64,000 nt of DNA from Salinilacustrithrix flava (lineage in GTDB: Bacteria; Actinomycetota; Acidimicrobiia; Acidimicrobiales; Salinilacustritrichaceae): assembly GCA_024128875.1 (NCBI GenBank), contig JAMYFF010000001.1, positions 558,001 through 622,000 on the forward strand. The letters are read 5' to 3'. Of the stretch, positions 60,861 through 64,000 are shown one piece after another. The position numbers were made by a program, and so were the translations under genes. The stretch's first letter is position 1. Every line of letters begins with the position of its first letter. The notes under the pieces were generated by a model, which did no database searches, had not been told where the DNA came from, and saw only the letters and a program-made list of their open reading frames with translations.

Positions 60861-62594
60861 ATGGAGCGCATCGACCTCGACGGGATGCTGGCGACGACCA
60901 CGGCGCTGCGGGCGCAGCTGGGTGAGGTGCGGTTGCCCCTGGCGACCGACGCCGTCGACGACGCCCGGCGGACCGCGGACCACGTGCGCCGCCAGCTCGA
61001 CGACTACGTCATCCCCCGGTTGCGGGACATCGACGCGCCGGTGCTGGCCGTGGTGGGCGGTTCGACCGGAGCGGGCAAGTCGACGCTGGTGAACAGCGTG
61101 GTCGGTGCCGAGGTCACCGTCCCCGGCGTGCTGCGACCGACGACCCGCTCGCCGGTGCTGATCCACCACCCCACGGCCGCCCGCTGGTTCGAGGACGACC
61201 GGGTGCTCGGCTCCCTCGCCCGGGCGCGGGGCACGCCGGGACAGCCGGTGGAGGGCGCCCACCAGCTGCAGCTCGTCGCATCCGATGCCGTGCCGGAGGA
61301 CCTGGCCCTGCTCGACGCGCCGGACATCGACTCGGTGCTCGACCGCAACCGGGAGATCGCCCAGCACCTCCTCGACGCCGCCGACCTGTGGGTGTTCGTC
61401 ACCACGGCCGCCCGCTACGCCGATGCCGTGCCGTGGGACTTCTTGCGCACGGCGTCTCGTCGTGGCGTGGGCATCGGCCTGGTGCTGAACCGGGTACCGC
61501 CCGGCGCCGGCGACGAGATCGCCCCGCACCTGGCCTCGATGCTCGCCGACGAGGGGCTCGGCGACGCCCCGCTGTTCGTGCTCGAGGAGCAGGCGCTCGC
61601 CGACGGCCGCCTGCCGACCGCGGCGGTCGCCCCGATGCGCGCCTGGCTCGACGACCTCGCCGCCGACCGGGAGGCTCGAGCCGACCTGGTCCGCCAGAGC
61701 CTCACGGGCGCGGTGGCCGACGTGTCGAACCGGACCGAGGAGGTCGCCTCGGTCGTGGAGCAGCAGCAGGCAGTCGCCGACCAGCTGTCCGGTGCGGCAG
61801 CCGATGCGTTCGCCGACGCCCACCAGCGCCTGGCCGACGACGTGCGCGACGGCACCGTCATGCGCGGCGAGGTCCTCGCCCGCTGGCAGGACCTGGTCGG
61901 CACGGGCGAGCTGCTCCGGGAGCTGCAGTCACGCATCGGCCGGCTGCGGGACCGGATCGCGGCGAGCGTCACCGGCCGGCCCCGCAACGTCGAGAAGTTC
62001 CAGGGCGCGGTCGAGAGCGGCGTCGAGACCCTGCTGCGGGAGCGGGTGGCCGAGGCCACCGACGAGGTCGTCCTCCGCTGGCGGGCGACCAGCGCCGGCA
62101 CCGCGCTCCTCGACGACGCCGGCGACGAGCTGCGCCGACCCTCGACCGATCTCGGCGAGCGGGCCTCTCGCCTCGTCCGCGACTGGCAGGGCGGCCTGCT
62201 CGACCTGCTCCGCGAGGAGGGGGCCGGCAAGCGGACCACGGCCAAGATCCTCTCCTACGGCCTCAACGGCGCCGCCCTCGTCCTGATGGTCGGGGTGTTC
62301 GCCCAGACGGGTGGGCTCACCGGCGCCGAGGTCGCCATCGCCGGCGGCAGCACCGCGGTGGGGTCCACGCTGCTCGAAGCGCTCCTCGGCGACCAGGCCG
62401 TCCGCCGCCTGACCGAACGGGCCCGGGCCGACCTCGACCGCCGCACCGGCGAGCTCCTCGCCGGGGAGGCCGAGCGGTTCACCTCCCTCGTCGACGGGCA
62501 TCGACCGGACACCACGACAGCCGGCACGCTGCGGGAGCTGGCGGGCGAGCTGCGCCGAGCCCTGGGCACCGACGCAGGACGGCGGCGGCGATGA
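60861..62594 (+). CDS. Dynamin-like/YfjP-type GTPase with C-terminal membrane segments
   Basis: 577 residues. The GTPase part has P-loop VVGGSTGAGKSTLVNSVVG (about 69-87), a threonine in LRPTTRSPV, DxxG-like LALLDAPDIDS and LVLNRVPPG in place of NKxD. Long helical stretches rich in Arg/Glu/Ala (about 270-450) suggest a coiled stalk. Two hydrophobic segments (LNGAALVLMVGVFAQTG, EVAIAGGSTAVGSTLLEALL) may insert in the membrane. The family is related to bacterial dynamin-like proteins and YfjP/YeeP GTPases, thought to act on membranes or envelope stress. GGAG precedes the ATG. The next gene overlaps by four bases and is a second GTPase. Confidence 0.85.
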   Translation: MERIDLDGMLATTTALRAQLGEVRLPLATDAVDDARRTADHVRRQLDDYVIPRLRDIDAPVLAVVGGSTGAGKSTLVNSVVGAEVTVPGVLRPTTRSPVLIHHPTAARWFEDDRVLGSLARARGTPGQPVEGAHQLQLVASDAVPEDLALLDAPDIDSVLDRNREIAQHLLDAADLWVFVTTAARYADAVPWDFLRTASRRGVGIGLVLNRVPPGAGDEIAPHLASMLADEGLGDAPLFVLEEQALADGRLPTAAVAPMRAWLDDLAADREARADLVRQSLTGAVADVSNRTEEVASVVEQQQAVADQLSGAAADAFADAHQRLADDVRDGTVMRGEVLARWQDLVGTGELLRELQSRIGRLRDRIAASVTGRPRNVEKFQGAVESGVETLLRERVAEATDEVVLRWRATSAGTALLDDAGDELRRPSTDLGERASRLVRDWQGGLLDLLREEGAGKRTTAKILSYGLNGAALVLMVGVFAQTGGLTGAEVAIAGGSTAVGSTLLEALLGDQAVRRLTERARADLDRRTGELLAGEAERFTSLVDGHRPDTTTAGTLRELAGELRRALGTDAGRRRR

Positions 62595-64000
62595 GCCGGC
62601 GGGACGAGCGCCGCAGCACACGAGCCGACCGCGAGCTGCGCCAGCGGCTCGACCACCTCACCGCCGTCTCCGAGCTCGCCGCGGCGGGACCGGGGCGACT
62701 GCCCGCCGACCTCGCCGACGACGTGGCCGCCACCGTGGAGCGGGCCCAGACCCGGCTCGGCCGCGGGGCGGACCGCACGGTGGTGGCGCTGGCCGGGGCG
62801 ACGGGCAGCGGGAAGTCGTCGCTGTTCAACGCGCTCGTCGGCGACGACATCTCACCGGTCGGCGTGCGCCGGCCGACGACCTCGACGGCCCGGGCGGCCG
62901 TGTTCGACGCCGACGGCGCCCTCGGGGACGGGACCGCCGACCTCCTCGAGTGGCTCCAGGTCCCGCAGCGCCACGTCGTTCCGGCCGAGCGCGCGCCCGA
63001 CCTGCACGGCCTGGTCCTGCTCGACCTGCCCGACCACGACTCGGTCGAAGCCGACCACCGGGCCGAGGTCGACCGCCTCGTCGAGGTCGTCGACGCGTTC
63101 GTGTGGGTGGTCGACCCCCAGAAGTACGCCGACGCCGCGCTGCACGAGCAGTACCTGCGCCGCTTCGCCGGGCACGCCGCCGTGACCATCGTGGTCCTGA
63201 ACCAGGTCGACCTCGTGCCCGAGCACGGCCGTCAGGGCATCGTCGACGACCTCGCCCGCCTGCTCGAGGCCGACGGGCTCCACCGGGTCCGCGTCGTGGC
63301 CACCTCGACCATGACCGGCGAGGGCGTGGACGCGCTCCGCCGGGAGCTGGCCGCCCGCACGGCCGAACGGCGCGCTCTCGTGGCGCGCCTCGACGCCGAC
63401 GTGGACTGGCTCGCCGACCAGCTGGCCGGCCGGGTCAGCGACCGGGCGCCGGAGCCGGTCGGACGTGGCACCCGGCGCGACCTGACCCGCGCCTTCGCCG
63501 ATGCCTCGGGCGCCGACGCGGTCGCCGATGCCGTCGGTGCCGCCCACCGACGCCGGGCCGCCCAGGCCGTGGGCTGGCCGCCGACCCGGTGGCTGGGCCG
63601 ACTCCGCCCCGACCCGCTCCGCCGCCTCGGCCTCGACCGGCCCCCGCCCGAGCCGGGCACGACCACGGTGGGACGCACCTCGCGCGCCGCGCCGTCCACC
63701 GTCGCGGACGCCGCGCTCGGACGAGCCCTCCGCGACTTCGTGGACGACACCGCTGCCGGCCTGCCGCCGGCGTGGCAGGAGCGCGTCGGCGAGGTCGCCA
63801 ACGCCCGCCGCGGGGACGTGGCCGACGCGCTCGACCGCCAGATCGGATCCGCCCGCCTCCCCACCGAGCCGGCCGGCTGGTGGCGGGCCGTCTCCGGCCT
63901 GCAGTGGCTGCTGGCCGGGATCATGGCCGTCGGCCTCGTCTGGCTCGTCGTCATCGGCGTGGTCGCCTGGTTCGGGCTCCCCGACCTGCCCGCCCCGGAG
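62591..64000 (+). CDS. Second GTPase of the pair (3' end outside the window)
   Basis: 470 codons are present and the frame is still open at the window end. P-loop ALAGATGSGKSSLFNALVG (about 68-86), a threonine in RRPTTSTARAAV, LVLLDLPDHDSVEADH, and VLNQVDLV as the base-specificity motif. A basic, Arg-rich stretch (about 325-370) is followed by a helical region, and a hydrophobic helix (WLLAGIMAVGLVWLVVIGVV) begins just before the cut. The ATG overlaps the stop of the first GTPase (ATGA), so the two are translated together and probably form a hetero-oligomer. Tandem dynamin-like pairs such as Streptomyces DynA/DynB act in septation; equivalence here is not established. Confidence 0.85.
   Translation, partial: MSRRDERRSTRADRELRQRLDHLTAVSELAAAGPGRLPADLADDVAATVERAQTRLGRGADRTVVALAGATGSGKSSLFNALVGDDISPVGVRRPTTSTARAAVFDADGALGDGTADLLEWLQVPQRHVVPAERAPDLHGLVLLDLPDHDSVEADHRAEVDRLVEVVDAFVWVVDPQKYADAALHEQYLRRFAGHAAVTIVVLNQVDLVPEHGRQGIVDDLARLLEADGLHRVRVVATSTMTGEGVDALRRELAARTAERRALVARLDADVDWLADQLAGRVSDRAPEPVGRGTRRDLTRAFADASGADAVADAVGAAHRRRAAQAVGWPPTRWLGRLRPDPLRRLGLDRPPPEPGTTTVGRTSRAAPSTVADAALGRALRDFVDDTAAGLPPAWQERVGEVANARRGDVADALDRQIGSARLPTEPAGWWRAVSGLQWLLAGIMAVGLVWLVVIGVVAWFGLPDLPAPE

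Overview
The window is about 64 kb of very GC-rich DNA with many GTG starts. Nearly every gene body is on a high-GC actinobacterial codon pattern. Several gene families point to the Actinomycetota: WS/DGAT-type wax ester/triacylglycerol synthase, the soluble MgtE-like plus DUF1003 pair, an AfsR/SARP regulator, a 13E12-type HNH gene, an EF-G paralogue and a YrdB-like protein. The unusual number of cell-wall-binding-repeat-2 (PF04122) surface proteins suggests a member of the Acidimicrobiia (Iamia/Ilumatobacter-like). That placement is an inference from gene content, not from a marker gene.

Layout. 0-5.2 kb: a cut-off cell-wall-binding protein, a CBM48 protein with a histone-like tail, a GGDEF-EAL protein and an acyl-CoA ligase. 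5.2-11.6 kb (minus strand): an LPXTG-like surface protein, an EF-G-like GTPase, and a three-gene lipoprotein operon (cupredoxin, parallel beta-helix, DUF1996). 11.8-20.9 kb (plus): two very large surface proteins sharing a duplicated 0.9-kb cell-wall-binding module and terminator, with a small alpha/beta hydrolase between them. 20.9-29.4 kb: AidB-like acyl-CoA dehydrogenase, an FeS-type photolyase/cryptochrome, a membrane PI-PLC-like protein, a DoxX-like protein, and an adenylation-carrier-acyltransferase fusion. 29.5-38.5 kb: a 1954-residue PKD/DUF11/cell-wall-binding protein divergent from a SARP/NB-ARC/TPR regulator. A heptamer direct repeat with 11-bp periodicity lies between them.

38.5-42 kb is a patch of gene remnants: a trmO fragment, a frameshifted gene, an intact Fic protein and a 5'-truncated HNH gene. 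It ends at the 3' side of a tRNA-Ala(TGC), which looks like a worn genomic-island border. 42-51.4 kb: a receiver-triple PAS histidine kinase, a small acidic protein divergent from an odd voltage-gated channel, a His-rich membrane protein, an acyl-CoA dehydrogenase, a WS/DGAT and an amylosucrase-like GH13 enzyme. 51.4-64 kb: a beta-propeller, a PaaI-type thioesterase, the MgtE-like/DUF1003/S33-hydrolase operon, prfC and its downstream neighbour, a YrdB-like protein, a second cupredoxin lipoprotein, and a translationally coupled pair of membrane-associated GTPases cut by the window end.

Functional themes are cell-envelope display (four cell-wall-binding proteins, one LPXTG-like protein, several lipoproteins), lipid and acyl-CoA metabolism (acyl-CoA ligase, two dehydrogenases, thioesterase, WS/DGAT, A-carrier-acyltransferase), carbohydrate handling (CBM48, amylosucrase) and copper-type redox lipoproteins. 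The best candidates for undescribed biology are the cupredoxin/beta-helix/DUF1996 operon, the A-carrier-acyltransferase fusion, the SARP-linked giant surface protein, and the CBM48-histone-tail protein.
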